In this document: positions 50,661 through 58,461 of the stretch, in pieces
Numbering within the stretch: the first letter of the stretch is position 1
How the letters are laid out: each line of letters begins with the position of its first letter
From: Amylibacter sp.
Lineage (GTDB): Bacteria > Pseudomonadota > Alphaproteobacteria > Rhodobacterales > Rhodobacteraceae
NCBI GenBank assembly: GCA_021775355.1
Contig: JAJFHZ010000035.1
Coordinates: 1-64,000 of the forward strand
Direction of reading: 5' to 3'
DNA: 64,000 nt
Notes under the pieces: generated by a model
Told to the model about the DNA's origin: nothing
Databases searched by the model: none
Seen by the model: the letters and a program-made list of their open reading frames with translations, nothing else
Translations under genes and position numbers: made by a program

Positions 50661-51565
50661 CTTGCACTAACGGGGATGCAGGGGGTGCCACGGGCCAGTA
50701 ATGCCGAACACAGGTTGCGGCTATCTTCTGCCGTTTCAAACCCAATCGCGCGTAGGCGGTAAAATTTACGCCCACCGGATGTTGCGGATTGAACAAGACG
50801 TTTTTTGCCAGTCAAAAGGTCGCCGTGTTTTCCGATCAGTTTGTCCCATTCTTTTGTCGCAATTTCTTCGCTGTCGTAAGCCCCAAGTTGTACAAGGCGT
50901 GTTCCAACCGGTACTTTTACCGCGCTTGCTTCGGGTTGCGTGGCTACGGCTGTTGTCGCCTGAATGCGCTTGTTTAAATCACCCGGGCGTTCGCGGGGAA
51001 TAAGAGATTTCAAAGGCGCGTATTTACTGGATGAAATGACAGTGGCCTGCGGGGTTGTCACAATTGTTTCGGTGATCAGTGACGGGTCTTGAATTGTCGG
51101 TGCCGGTGCTGCTTCAACAGCAGTGATGATCGCTTCTTCAACGGTGGGTTGTGCGACTGGTTCCGCGATTGTTTTTACAGAGGTTGGGCGTAGTACGGGC
51201 TGGATTTTCGCCAATGTGTTTTGGGCTACATCCTCTGTTGTCAGGGGTTGTTGTTGCGGGGCCAGAACAACGGTTTCAGCGGGTTTTTCCGCGGTTCCTT
51301 CGGATTGCACCGTATTAACGGCCAGACCCTGATGGTTTGCCTGTGTGCCACCCGGATTGTCAGGTTGTGTGCGTGCCGGACCTTCCATTGCGCGAATAAT
51401 CGGAATTTCATTGGGATTCCGGGTTCCCAGTTGGAACACCCAGTAGGCCAATCCCACAACCAAAGCGACCGAGGCAATGGCACCAATCCAGTTCAAACCC
51501 AATCGCAACAGCCCCAGCGGGGCGACATAATCGGCTTGGTTATACTGTTCTTCATATTCGGACAT
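50657..51565 (-). CDS. membrane-anchored SPOR-domain protein
   Basis: About 302 residues: cytoplasmic Glu/Tyr-rich start (MSEYEEQYNQADY), one membrane helix (LNWIGAIASVALVVGLAYWVF, about 25-45), a long Pro/Thr/Val-rich periplasmic linker, and a C-terminal SPOR domain from GTRLVQLGAYDSEEIA. SPOR domains bind denuded glycan strands at the septum, so it is probably a division-associated protein. AGAGG supports ATG 51565; a longer in-frame start at 51616 lacks one. Confidence 0.88.
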   Translation of the reverse strand: MSEYEEQYNQADYVAPLGLLRLGLNWIGAIASVALVVGLAYWVFQLGTRNPNEIPIIRAMEGPARTQPDNPGGTQANHQGLAVNTVQSEGTAEKPAETVVLAPQQQPLTTEDVAQNTLAKIQPVLRPTSVKTIAEPVAQPTVEEAIITAVEAAPAPTIQDPSLITETIVTTPQATVISSSKYAPLKSLIPRERPGDLNKRIQATTAVATQPEASAVKVPVGTRLVQLGAYDSEEIATKEWDKLIGKHGDLLTGKKRLVQSATSGGRKFYRLRAIGFETAEDSRNLCSALLARGTPCIPVSAR

Positions 51566-51643
51566 ACGGGTTCTGCCTCTTTTTGATACACTATATTGTG
51601 TATTTGCCTGCTCCAACCCCGAAATATGCTGTTTTTACTTAAA

Positions 51644-53389
51644 TTATCGCATTTCTTCCATCGGCGTTACGCCTAAAATACCAAGTCCTGCGGAAATAAC
51701 AACGCTTACGGCCCGAATAAGGCTGATTTTTGCGCGGGAAACGTCAGTTTTACCGTCTTGCAAGAAGCGAAGGTCAGGCTCGTCCTTGCCGCGATTCCAC
51801 AAAGAATGGAATTCTGAAGCCAGCTCATAGAGGTAAAACGCGATCCTGTGCGGTTCATTATGTTTGGCGGCCAGTTCCAACATGCGCGGCCATTCGGCGA
51901 TTTTACGTGCTACTACCAGTTCGGCATCATGGCCCAAGCGTTTGGCATCTGCAGACATAAGAGACGTTTCACTGACATCAATACCTGCTTCGGATGCTTT
52001 TCGCAGAACCGAATTGATCCGTGCATAAGCATATTGTACATAGAACACTGGATTGTCTTTTGATTGGTCCAGAACCTTGTCAAAGTCAAAGTCCAATGAA
52101 GCATCGTTTTTACGGGTCAACATAACGAACCGGGTAACATCAGGGCCAACCAACTCAACTAAATCATGCAGGGTGATAAATGTGCCGGCGCGTTTCGACA
52201 TTTTAAACGGTTCGCCGTTTTTATAAAGTTTGACCAGTTGGGTCAGCTTGATATCCAAGGGTACTTTGCCGTCCGACAGGGCCGATACAGCCGCTTTCAT
52301 CCGTTTGACGTAGCCACCGTGATCGGCGCCAAGAATGTCGATGAGCTTATCGAATCCACGTTCTATTTTGTCATAATGATAAGCAATGTCAGGGGCGAAG
52401 TATGTCCATGCACCGTCAGATTTTTTGACGGGGCGATCCACATCATCGCCATGCGCCGTGGATTTGAACAGGGTTTGTTCGCGCGGCTCCCAATCATCGG
52501 GCAATTTGCCTTTTGGTGGCTCCAACGTACCTTCGTAGATCAAGCCTTTGGCATCCAGATTGTCCAGTGCTGCTTCAATCAGGCCCGTGCCGTAAAGTGA
52601 TTTTTCGGAAAAGAAGTGATCCATTTTGACGCCGATTGAGGCCAGATCTTTGCGGATCAAATCCATCATGGCTTCTGTCGAAAATTCACGCAGGTCTGCC
52701 AACCAATCAGCTTCCGGTTTACCCACAAGTGTGTCGCCGTATTTTTCTTTCAGGTCTTGGCCTACCTTGATCAGGTAATCGCCGGGATAAGTGCCATCGA
52801 CAAATTGCACTTCTTGCCCATTGGCTTCCAGATACCGCAAGTAAACGGAACGTGCCAGAACATCGACCTGAGCGCCGCCGTCATTGATATAATATTCGCG
52901 GGTGACGTCAAAGCCCGCGAAATCCAGCAGGCTTGCCAGGGCATCACCGAAAACCGCGCCGCGTGTATGACCAACATGCAAAGGGCCTGTTGGATTGGCG
53001 GAAACAAATTCGACGTTTACCCGTTTGCCGTCACCCATTGTGGAGCGGCCAAAGTTGCCAGCTTCTTTGATGGCATTCGGGACAATGGATAGCCAAACCG
53101 CAGGATCAAGCCGCATGTTCAAAAAACCGGGGCCTGCCACATCAGCCGATGTAATCCGATCATCTGCGGCCAGTTTAATCGCCAAGGCATCGGCAATATC
53201 GCGCGGTTTCATTTTTGCCGCTTTGCCCAGAACCATTGCGGCATTAGTGGCCATGTCACCGTGCAGCGCATCACGTGGTGGCTCGACCGTAACATTTGCA
53301 AAATCCAGATCAGCAGGCAGGGTGCTTTCTGACTGCATTTGTGACAATGCGTCTAAAACAAGGGTTCTGATGTCGGCGAACAGGTTCAT
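51644..53389 (-). CDS. argS: arginyl-tRNA synthetase
   Basis: 581 residues, class I synthetase: N-terminal ArgRS-specific domain, HIGH-type motif HVGH within NPTGPLHVGHTRGAVFGD, KMSK motif in FKMSKRAGTFITL, and the C-terminal anticodon-binding DALR domain. Start placed at MNLFADIRTLVLD; a 32-residue N-terminal extension (to 53485) would overlap dgt and lacks family similarity. Confidence 0.96.
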   Translation of the reverse strand: MNLFADIRTLVLDALSQMQSESTLPADLDFANVTVEPPRDALHGDMATNAAMVLGKAAKMKPRDIADALAIKLAADDRITSADVAGPGFLNMRLDPAVWLSIVPNAIKEAGNFGRSTMGDGKRVNVEFVSANPTGPLHVGHTRGAVFGDALASLLDFAGFDVTREYYINDGGAQVDVLARSVYLRYLEANGQEVQFVDGTYPGDYLIKVGQDLKEKYGDTLVGKPEADWLADLREFSTEAMMDLIRKDLASIGVKMDHFFSEKSLYGTGLIEAALDNLDAKGLIYEGTLEPPKGKLPDDWEPREQTLFKSTAHGDDVDRPVKKSDGAWTYFAPDIAYHYDKIERGFDKLIDILGADHGGYVKRMKAAVSALSDGKVPLDIKLTQLVKLYKNGEPFKMSKRAGTFITLHDLVELVGPDVTRFVMLTRKNDASLDFDFDKVLDQSKDNPVFYVQYAYARINSVLRKASEAGIDVSETSLMSADAKRLGHDAELVVARKIAEWPRMLELAAKHNEPHRIAFYLYELASEFHSLWNRGKDEPDLRFLQDGKTDVSRAKISLIRAVSVVISAGLGILGVTPMEEMR

Positions 53390-53450
53390 GAATTTGGTTC
53401 CAGCTAGGTTTCGCGCGGGGTTAGCATAATCTGTGCGCGCACTCCAGTGG

Positions 53451-54578
53451 TTATGCACAGTGTTTTTGATGTTCCTGAAATGCAAAATTATCCGTCATAC
53501 CGGCGATATAATCCGCGACAGCGCGTGCTTGTGCCGTTTTATCCGCCATAGACGGGCGCCTGTGTTCAGGTAGCAACTTTGGTGTTTCCATATAAAGTTT
53601 GAACAAATCGCGTACCACAATGCCTGTGCGTTGCCGCATTTCATTTACATCCTTGTGCCGATACATGCGGGTGAAAAGGAAGTTACGGATTTCCTTGAGC
53701 TGTTCAAACAAGTCATCGGAAAATTGTATCACAGGGGCGGAATGGTTGCGAATGTCCTGCGCTGATTTGGGGGCAAGGGCGGCAATGCGGGCCTGACTTT
53801 GCGCCACCACATCCTGCACCATGATGCCGAACACCCGGCGTAATGCCTCATGTCGGCGGCGTGCAGGGTCAAGTTCCGGATATTTGGTATCAACCTCTTG
53901 AAAACAGGTGCCGACAAGTGGCAATTGGATGATGTCGTCAACCGTGAACAGGCCCGCGCGCAACCCGTCGTCCAGATCGTGATTGTTGTAGGCAATATCA
54001 TCGGCGATCGCGGCAGATTGTGCTTCGGCACTGGCATAGGTACCAAGTTCAAGATCGTGGTTTTTGTTATAATTATCAAATAAAAACGGTAGCTTACCTG
54101 TAACTGGACCATTGTGTTTGGCGATGGCTTCCAACGTTTCCCATGTCAGATTAAGCCCATCGAACGCGGCATAATGGCGTTCCAAACTGGTCACAATTTT
54201 TAACGCCTGTGCATTATGATCAAAGCCGCCATAAGGGGCCATGCAGGAACTTAAGACATCTTCGCCGTTATGACCAAATGGTGTGTGACCCAGATCATGG
54301 GCCAGTGCCACGGCTTCGGTCAATTCAATATTCAGCCCCAAAACAGAGGCGATTGTGCGGGCGACTTGGCCGACTTCTATCGTATGGGTCAGACGGGTGC
54401 GAAACAAGTCGCCTTCGTGTGCGACGAACACTTGGGTCTTGTGCATCAAGCGGCGGAATGCGGTGGAATGAATGATTCGATCACGGTCGCGCTGGAAGGC
54501 TGATCGATGCTCGGATTCCGCTTCCAGGTGAAGTCGCCCGCGGCTGGATTTTGGGTCACATGCATAGGCTGCAAGCAT
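53451..54578 (-). CDS. dgt: deoxyguanosinetriphosphate triphosphohydrolase-like protein
   Basis: 375 residues, HD-superfamily. Metal ligands are in RLTHTIEVGQVARTIA and HDLGHTPFGHNGED; QRDRDRIIHSTAFRRL and MHKTQVFV are family motifs. It hydrolyses dNTPs to nucleoside and triphosphate. Its first six codons and upstream region occur a second time at 56799-56882, beyond the lux insert, so the original upstream neighbour was probably erpA. Confidence 0.94.
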   Translation of the reverse strand: MLAAYACDPKSSRGRLHLEAESEHRSAFQRDRDRIIHSTAFRRLMHKTQVFVAHEGDLFRTRLTHTIEVGQVARTIASVLGLNIELTEAVALAHDLGHTPFGHNGEDVLSSCMAPYGGFDHNAQALKIVTSLERHYAAFDGLNLTWETLEAIAKHNGPVTGKLPFLFDNYNKNHDLELGTYASAEAQSAAIADDIAYNNHDLDDGLRAGLFTVDDIIQLPLVGTCFQEVDTKYPELDPARRRHEALRRVFGIMVQDVVAQSQARIAALAPKSAQDIRNHSAPVIQFSDDLFEQLKEIRNFLFTRMYRHKDVNEMRQRTGIVVRDLFKLYMETPKLLPEHRRPSMADKTAQARAVADYIAGMTDNFAFQEHQKHCA

Positions 54579-54647
54579 TTGTGGCTGCCTTTTTACTGAA
54601 GCGGGTACAGTCCCTGCCCAATATGTATTCTAACCCAACTCAGAGCC
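54562..54647. repeat. left copy of the duplicated dgt-erpA intergenic region
   Basis: 86 nt covering the first codons of dgt and its upstream region. They align end to end with 56799-56882 (right copy, next to erpA) at roughly 70-75% identity by eye and one 2-nt length difference. Differences in the first third are all transitions. The stop and last few codons of the XRE gene are made from this copy. Confidence 0.75.
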
Positions 54648-55046
54648 GCATGAAAGATTATTGGGTTTTCCGGGTATCATTAATTTGATAATCTCCTGCA
54701 AGCGAGCCTTTAGATCCGGGTCAGGTATATTGGAAATCATATTCGCAATGCGGGCTGTTTCAACATCCAGTTCAAAAACTTCAGTGTCGTCTGATGTGTC
54801 CAACCCTTCAAAAAAGTAGCCAGTTTGAACATCAAGTGTTCTTGCAATGATATAAAGCTTGCTTGCGGAAATCCTGTTGTCGCCGGTTTCATATTTTTGC
54901 AGTTGTTGGAACGATAGACCAAGATGCTTTGCAAGATCGGATTGTGTCATATTCTGAAGTATTCGTAAATTACGAACACGATCACCGACATGGGCGTCAA
55001 TGGAGTTTGGTGTCAGATTCTGTTCTTTTTTGAATTTATTGGGCAT
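54630..55046 (-). CDS. XRE-family regulator of the lux insert
   Basis: 138 residues: N-terminal Cro/C1-type HTH (about 15-70, with QSDLAKHLGLSFQQLQKYE and NRISASKL), then a helical C-terminus (ETARIANMISNIPDPDLKARLQEI). It is the third gene of the luxI-luxR-xre run and is AT-rich like them. It may tune the quorum-sensing genes. The final residues (about NLSCGSELG) are encoded by the duplicated intergenic copy, so its C-terminus was probably altered at insertion. Confidence 0.85.
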   Translation of the reverse strand: MPNKFKKEQNLTPNSIDAHVGDRVRNLRILQNMTQSDLAKHLGLSFQQLQKYETGDNRISASKLYIIARTLDVQTGYFFEGLDTSDDTEVFELDVETARIANMISNIPDPDLKARLQEIIKLMIPGKPNNLSCGSELG

Positions 55047-55172
55047 TTTTATCTGGCTTTCAATTTAAATAATTATATTAGAATATCCCCATGATTGAAG
55101 GTGGGTTTTATACGCCTAAGCATTTTATTCTTAAAAAATAGATTATATGGATTGGAATATATACCCCAGCAA

Positions 55173-55913
55173 TTAGGGGTTTTCGCGTGTTTTATTAAGA
55201 TTTTTGAGAAAACCCAGCTCTTGTGATCGATAAACAGCTGCAACCCTGTTGTTGGCACCCAGACGTTTCAGAGCATTGGAAATTACTTCATGCACATAGT
55301 CCTTGTTCAATCCCAGAAAAATCGCAGTTTTGTCTGTGGGCAAACCCAAGGCCGAGAGTTGCAATATCTGTTGTTCGCGCGGTTTCAAGTGATGATCATA
55401 GACATCACTGAATACGATGGCCATCTGGTGGAATGTTTCGGCAAGAACCTGAATACTGATCAGCATAACTTCGTCATCAAACACAGGTGTAATACCCTGT
55501 TTGGCATTTGCACTGGCGCAAGTTAATATGGCCTTCTTTTTTTCTATAGATTTCAAGGGAATAGTAATTCCTTGATACAACCCGTATTTATTTGCCTCGC
55601 TGAAAAAATTTATAAGCTCAGGATCATGCCCGTATTGTTCTGCAGACCAGAAAAATGGTACATTTTCTGCAAATGCCCTGGAAAAAATAGGATCAATCAA
55701 GTGATAGTCGCGTTTGAAATACAGTATTTTCCAAGCTTCAGAGTAGGTGTAAATTGATTGTTCCGCGTTTATATTTTCCATATGAAATCGCATATAGGCA
55801 AATTGCTGGAAACCGATTTCCTGAATAATTTCGCTGAATTCTTTCTGAAGTTGGGGTGTGTTTTGTGTATTTTTCAGTCGGGCGACATATTGTGTTAATG
55901 TTTGATGATCCAT
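55173..55913 (-). CDS. LuxR-type acyl-homoserine-lactone receptor
   Basis: 246 residues. The autoinducer-binding domain keeps the ligand-pocket residues at canonical positions Trp57, Tyr61, Asp70 and Trp85 (in AWKILYFKRDY, IDP and PFFWS), with Gly near 111. The C-terminal LuxR HTH runs from LKPREQQILQLSALG to LGANNRVAAV. It is predicted to bind the signal made by the adjacent synthase. It is transcribed in the same direction as luxI, 83 nt downstream of it, with a strong palindrome between. Confidence 0.93.
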   Translation of the reverse strand: MDHQTLTQYVARLKNTQNTPQLQKEFSEIIQEIGFQQFAYMRFHMENINAEQSIYTYSEAWKILYFKRDYHLIDPIFSRAFAENVPFFWSAEQYGHDPELINFFSEANKYGLYQGITIPLKSIEKKKAILTCASANAKQGITPVFDDEVMLISIQVLAETFHQMAIVFSDVYDHHLKPREQQILQLSALGLPTDKTAIFLGLNKDYVHEVISNALKRLGANNRVAAVYRSQELGFLKNLNKTRENP

Positions 55914-55935
55914 AATTCCAACTTTTATGTTAAAT

Positions 55936-55963
55936 AACCTACCCCATTTAACTAGGGTAGGTT
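55936..55963. promoter_or_regulatory. 9-bp inverted repeat upstream of luxR
   Basis: AACCTACCC-N10-GGGTAGGTT is a perfect inverted repeat 23 nt before the luxR start. Half-sites ACCTACC/GGTAGGT resemble lux/las-box halves, but total spacing is about 6 nt longer than the usual 20-bp box. It could instead be a weak terminator for luxI, although no T-run follows on the - strand. Confidence 0.5.
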
Positions 55964-55996
55964 GAATATTGTCAATACTTGCTATCTAAGATTGTG

Positions 55997-56611
55997 TTAC
56001 GAAATTACCGGTTCATACAATACTGGATTATTTACCTGAACACGATTTTTGACTATCTGCCAGGCATCCTGCGAGATTTCTACCGCAATTGCCACGGCGC
56101 GTGTGTTTCCGATCTTTCTGGGATTGCCCAAGCGCCGTGCAGGCCATCCACTTTGGCGTACAATCCGTTCAACCCGCAAATCGGTTACAGTGACAATTTC
56201 GCTTAGTTTGCGGCTAAGGCCAAATTCAATCATAGCTAGAAACAACTGGTTGCTGACACGGCCTAGTTCCCCTTTTTCCTTGAGCGCAAAAGTATCGACC
56301 GCAAAACGGCTGCTTTCCCACATATGATCGGAAACAGGTGCCGGATTTCCATCTAGCAATTCCGGGAATGTGTCCTTCAACATATTTTTCCCTGTGGTCG
56401 GCAATAACCGGACACAGGCTGCCACATGACCGTCTTTGCCTTTATATATAAGGTAATTAGGGGATAGATCATCGTAACTGTCCATTTCATAACCCGATTG
56501 CCCTTTGACCCAGTTTAAGCGTTCACTGAATACGCGGTATCGCAGCGCGTACATTTCATCCATTTGTGTTTCAAACTGGTGGTATCTTTTTGGTGTAATT
56601 AACATAAACAT
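55997..56611 (-). CDS. acyl-homoserine-lactone synthase (LuxI type)
   Basis: 204 residues. All catalytic/SAM-site residues of the family are present: Arg24, Phe28 and Trp34 in LRYRVFSERLNW, Asp44 and Asp47, Arg68 in CVRLLPTTG, and Glu99 and Arg102 in WESSRF. It makes a diffusible AHL from SAM and acyl-ACP. AAGGA lies 7 nt before ATG 56611. It is the first gene of the insert's three-gene run. The acyl chain cannot be predicted. Confidence 0.94.
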   Translation of the reverse strand: MFMLITPKRYHQFETQMDEMYALRYRVFSERLNWVKGQSGYEMDSYDDLSPNYLIYKGKDGHVAACVRLLPTTGKNMLKDTFPELLDGNPAPVSDHMWESSRFAVDTFALKEKGELGRVSNQLFLAMIEFGLSRKLSEIVTVTDLRVERIVRQSGWPARRLGNPRKIGNTRAVAIAVEISQDAWQIVKNRVQVNNPVLYEPVIS

Positions 56612-56649
56612 TTAAATTTCCTTTCGTTTTATGTGAAAATGAAAATACT

Positions 56650-56659
56650 ACCTTAAGGT
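56650..56659. promoter_or_regulatory. short palindrome upstream of luxI
   Basis: ACCTTAAGGT, a perfect 10-bp palindrome, lies about 40 nt before the luxI start, where an activator site would be expected. It shares the ACCT/AGGT ends with lux-type boxes but is only half their length. Confidence 0.3.
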
Positions 56660-56693
56660 GAGTCTGGTAATGTTTTCTTGAAAGGATGTTTTT

Positions 56694-56783
56694 GTGCTAA
56701 AAAATGTTCTTCAGAATGGTGCCACACGAATTTTAAGCACAGTACTTTCTGATGGAAATTTATGTGAACCTGGTCCGCAGTAG
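56694..56783 (+). CDS. possible 29-residue peptide divergent from luxI
   Basis: GTG start 8 nt after AAAGGA, reading MLKNVLQNGATRILSTVLSD and ending LCEPGPQ before TAG. It is diverged from luxI within the insert. It may be a real short peptide, a gene remnant or a chance frame. Confidence 0.22.
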   Translation: MLKNVLQNGATRILSTVLSDGNLCEPGPQ

Positions 56784-56798
56784 ATAGTCAGGCCGTTA

Positions 56799-56882
56799 GC
56801 ACAGGTTGCAAGCATTCGTGATTACCATTGCCTTGCAGTGTGCGCCATCCCTGCCTATATTTACACAACCAAACTCGGAACC
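56799..56882. repeat. right copy of the duplicated dgt-erpA intergenic region
   Basis: 84 nt aligning with 54562-54647. On the - strand it still contains ATGCTTGCA and two more recognisable dgt codons before the reading frame departs, so it includes a decayed dgt start. It ends 8 nt before the erpA ATG. It marks the right border of the lux insert. Confidence 0.75.
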
Positions 56883-56890
56883 TTAAAGAG

Positions 56891-57223
56891 ATGCAGCTTA
56901 ACCTACCGCCCAAAGTCACAGACCGCGCATTCGCGCGTCTGGCCGAGATAAACGCCGACAATGGCACCAAAGCCCTGCGCATCGCGGTTGAAGGTGGCGG
57001 TTGTTCAGGGTTTCAATACGAAATCAAACTGGATGAGATTGCAGCGGGTGATGACCTTGTGCTGGAAAAAGACGGTCAAAAGGTGCTGATCGACAGCATA
57101 TCACTACCGTTTTTGTCCAACGCCGTGATCGATTTTACGCAAGAACTGATCGGCGCGCGCTTTGTGATCGAAAACCCCAATGCTACGTCTAGCTGCGGGT
57201 GTGGCACCAGTTTTTCGATGTAG
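56891..57223 (+). CDS. erpA: A-type iron-sulfur cluster insertion protein ErpA
   Basis: 110 residues with the three conserved cysteines of A-type carriers: Cys38 in GGGCSGFQY and Cys102/Cys104 in the C-terminal SSCGCGTSFSM. It delivers Fe-S clusters to apoproteins. The start is placed at MQLNLPPKV; a 21-residue N-terminal extension to 56828 would lie in the duplicated region. Ribosome binding is not obvious (AAAGAG adjoins the ATG). IscA is a close alternative name. Confidence 0.9.
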   Translation: MQLNLPPKVTDRAFARLAEINADNGTKALRIAVEGGGCSGFQYEIKLDEIAAGDDLVLEKDGQKVLIDSISLPFLSNAVIDFTQELIGARFVIENPNATSSCGCGTSFSM

Positions 57224-57237
57224 ATACTGAGTTTCCA

Positions 57238-58020
57238 ATGAAAATAGCATCATTCAATATCAATGGGATCAAAGCCCGCTTACCGGCTCTTTTGGCCTGG
57301 CTGCAACAGGCGGCCCCCGATGTGGCTCTGTTGCAAGAGATCAAGTCGGTTGATGAAAATTTCCCACGTGAGCCGATAGAAGACCTTGGGTATGCCGTTG
57401 AAACCCACGGGCAAAAAAGTTTTAACGGAGTGGCGATCTTGTCGAAACTTCCAATAGAGGATGTGACACGTGGTTTGCCGGGTGATGATGCGGACGAACA
57501 GGCCCGTTGGATTGAGGCGACGGTTATCGGTGATAAGCGGCCCGTGCGGGTTTGCGGATTGTACCTGCCGAACGGCAACCCGACACCGGGGCCGAAATAT
57601 GATTACAAACTGGTATGGATGGAACGCCAATATGCCCGCGCGCAGGAATTGCTGACGTTGGAAGAACCGTTCCTGATGGCGGGCGATTACAACGTTATTC
57701 CGCAGGCGGAAGATTGCTGGGATGTGAAGCCGTGGCTGGAAGATGCGTTATATCTGCCGCAATCGCGTGAAGCGTTTCAACGGTTGAAAAATCTTGGCCT
57801 GACCGAGGCATTTCGGGTACGTAATATGGCCCCCGACAATTACACGTTCTGGGATTATCAGGCGGGTGCATGGAACCGCAATCACGGTATTCGTATTGAC
57901 CATTTCCTGTTGTCGCCTGAATGTGCCGATTTGTTGCAAGATTGTCAGATCGATAAAGAAATCCGTGCACTGGAACGCCCATCCGACCACGTGCCGATTT
58001 GGGTTGAACTGGACGCTTAA
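57238..58020 (+). CDS. xthA: exodeoxyribonuclease III (AP endonuclease)
   Basis: 260 residues of the ExoIII/AP-endonuclease family: MKIASFNINGIKARLPAL, LLQEIKSVDENFP, GVAILSKLP, MAGDYNVIPQAEDCWD, and the C-terminal RIDHFLLSPE and RPSDHVPIWVEL. Catalytic Asn/Asp/His positions are intact. It repairs abasic sites. It lies 14 nt after erpA on the same strand. Confidence 0.95.
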   Translation: MKIASFNINGIKARLPALLAWLQQAAPDVALLQEIKSVDENFPREPIEDLGYAVETHGQKSFNGVAILSKLPIEDVTRGLPGDDADEQARWIEATVIGDKRPVRVCGLYLPNGNPTPGPKYDYKLVWMERQYARAQELLTLEEPFLMAGDYNVIPQAEDCWDVKPWLEDALYLPQSREAFQRLKNLGLTEAFRVRNMAPDNYTFWDYQAGAWNRNHGIRIDHFLLSPECADLLQDCQIDKEIRALERPSDHVPIWVELDA

Positions 58021-58068
58021 ACGCGATGTGATGACCGCCAACAGGCCCTAGTAGAAATATAATTTCCA

Positions 58069-58230
58069 TCAAAATTTTATAATTACAACCCAAATTACCA
58101 AGCCCAGAACAGTACTTGGTAATATCCACCAACCTGGCAACAAAATATTTGCATTAGCGTCAGGCCAATTCGTGTTATCCAGATCCGCAAAATGTTTGGA
58201 TTTGGTGTCTTTGATTATAGGTTGTCCCAA
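58069..58230 (-). CDS. 53-residue single-pass membrane protein
   Basis: A TTG-started frame reads MGQPIIKDTKSKHF..., with a polar N-terminal half and one membrane segment (LLPGWWILPSTVLGLVIWVV, about 30-49) ending VIIKF. AAGGG lies 8 nt before the TTG. The hydrophilic-then-hydrophobic organisation and Trp/Pro-rich helix entry look like a real small membrane protein. No family recognised. The remaining part of the 58021-58461 gap (58231-58461) is AT-rich and shows nothing else I can support. Confidence 0.55.
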   Translation of the reverse strand: MGQPIIKDTKSKHFADLDNTNWPDANANILLPGWWILPSTVLGLVIWVVIIKF

Positions 58231-58461
58231 AACTTAAGCCCTTAAGAATTCCCAGTGAGTAGCGCTTTCGCAACGTGCTAAAATATGATAATTGTAATGT
58301 AATTCAATGAAAAGTAGGCACAATTTCATCACTTAAAAACATAAATGTGGGTGTTTTCTGGTGGAACGAAATACCCCATGGTAGCAAAACAGAGCAGGAT
58401 AAGATACAGTTGCTAAGTACTAGGATCCTGACCCTAGAAACCCGGCTAGGCGATGCAGACT

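Noticed and set aside
55163..55180. ACCCC-N8-GGGGT hairpin at the luxR stop
   Set aside because: Short stem followed by ATATATT rather than a T-tract on the - strand; insufficient evidence for termination.
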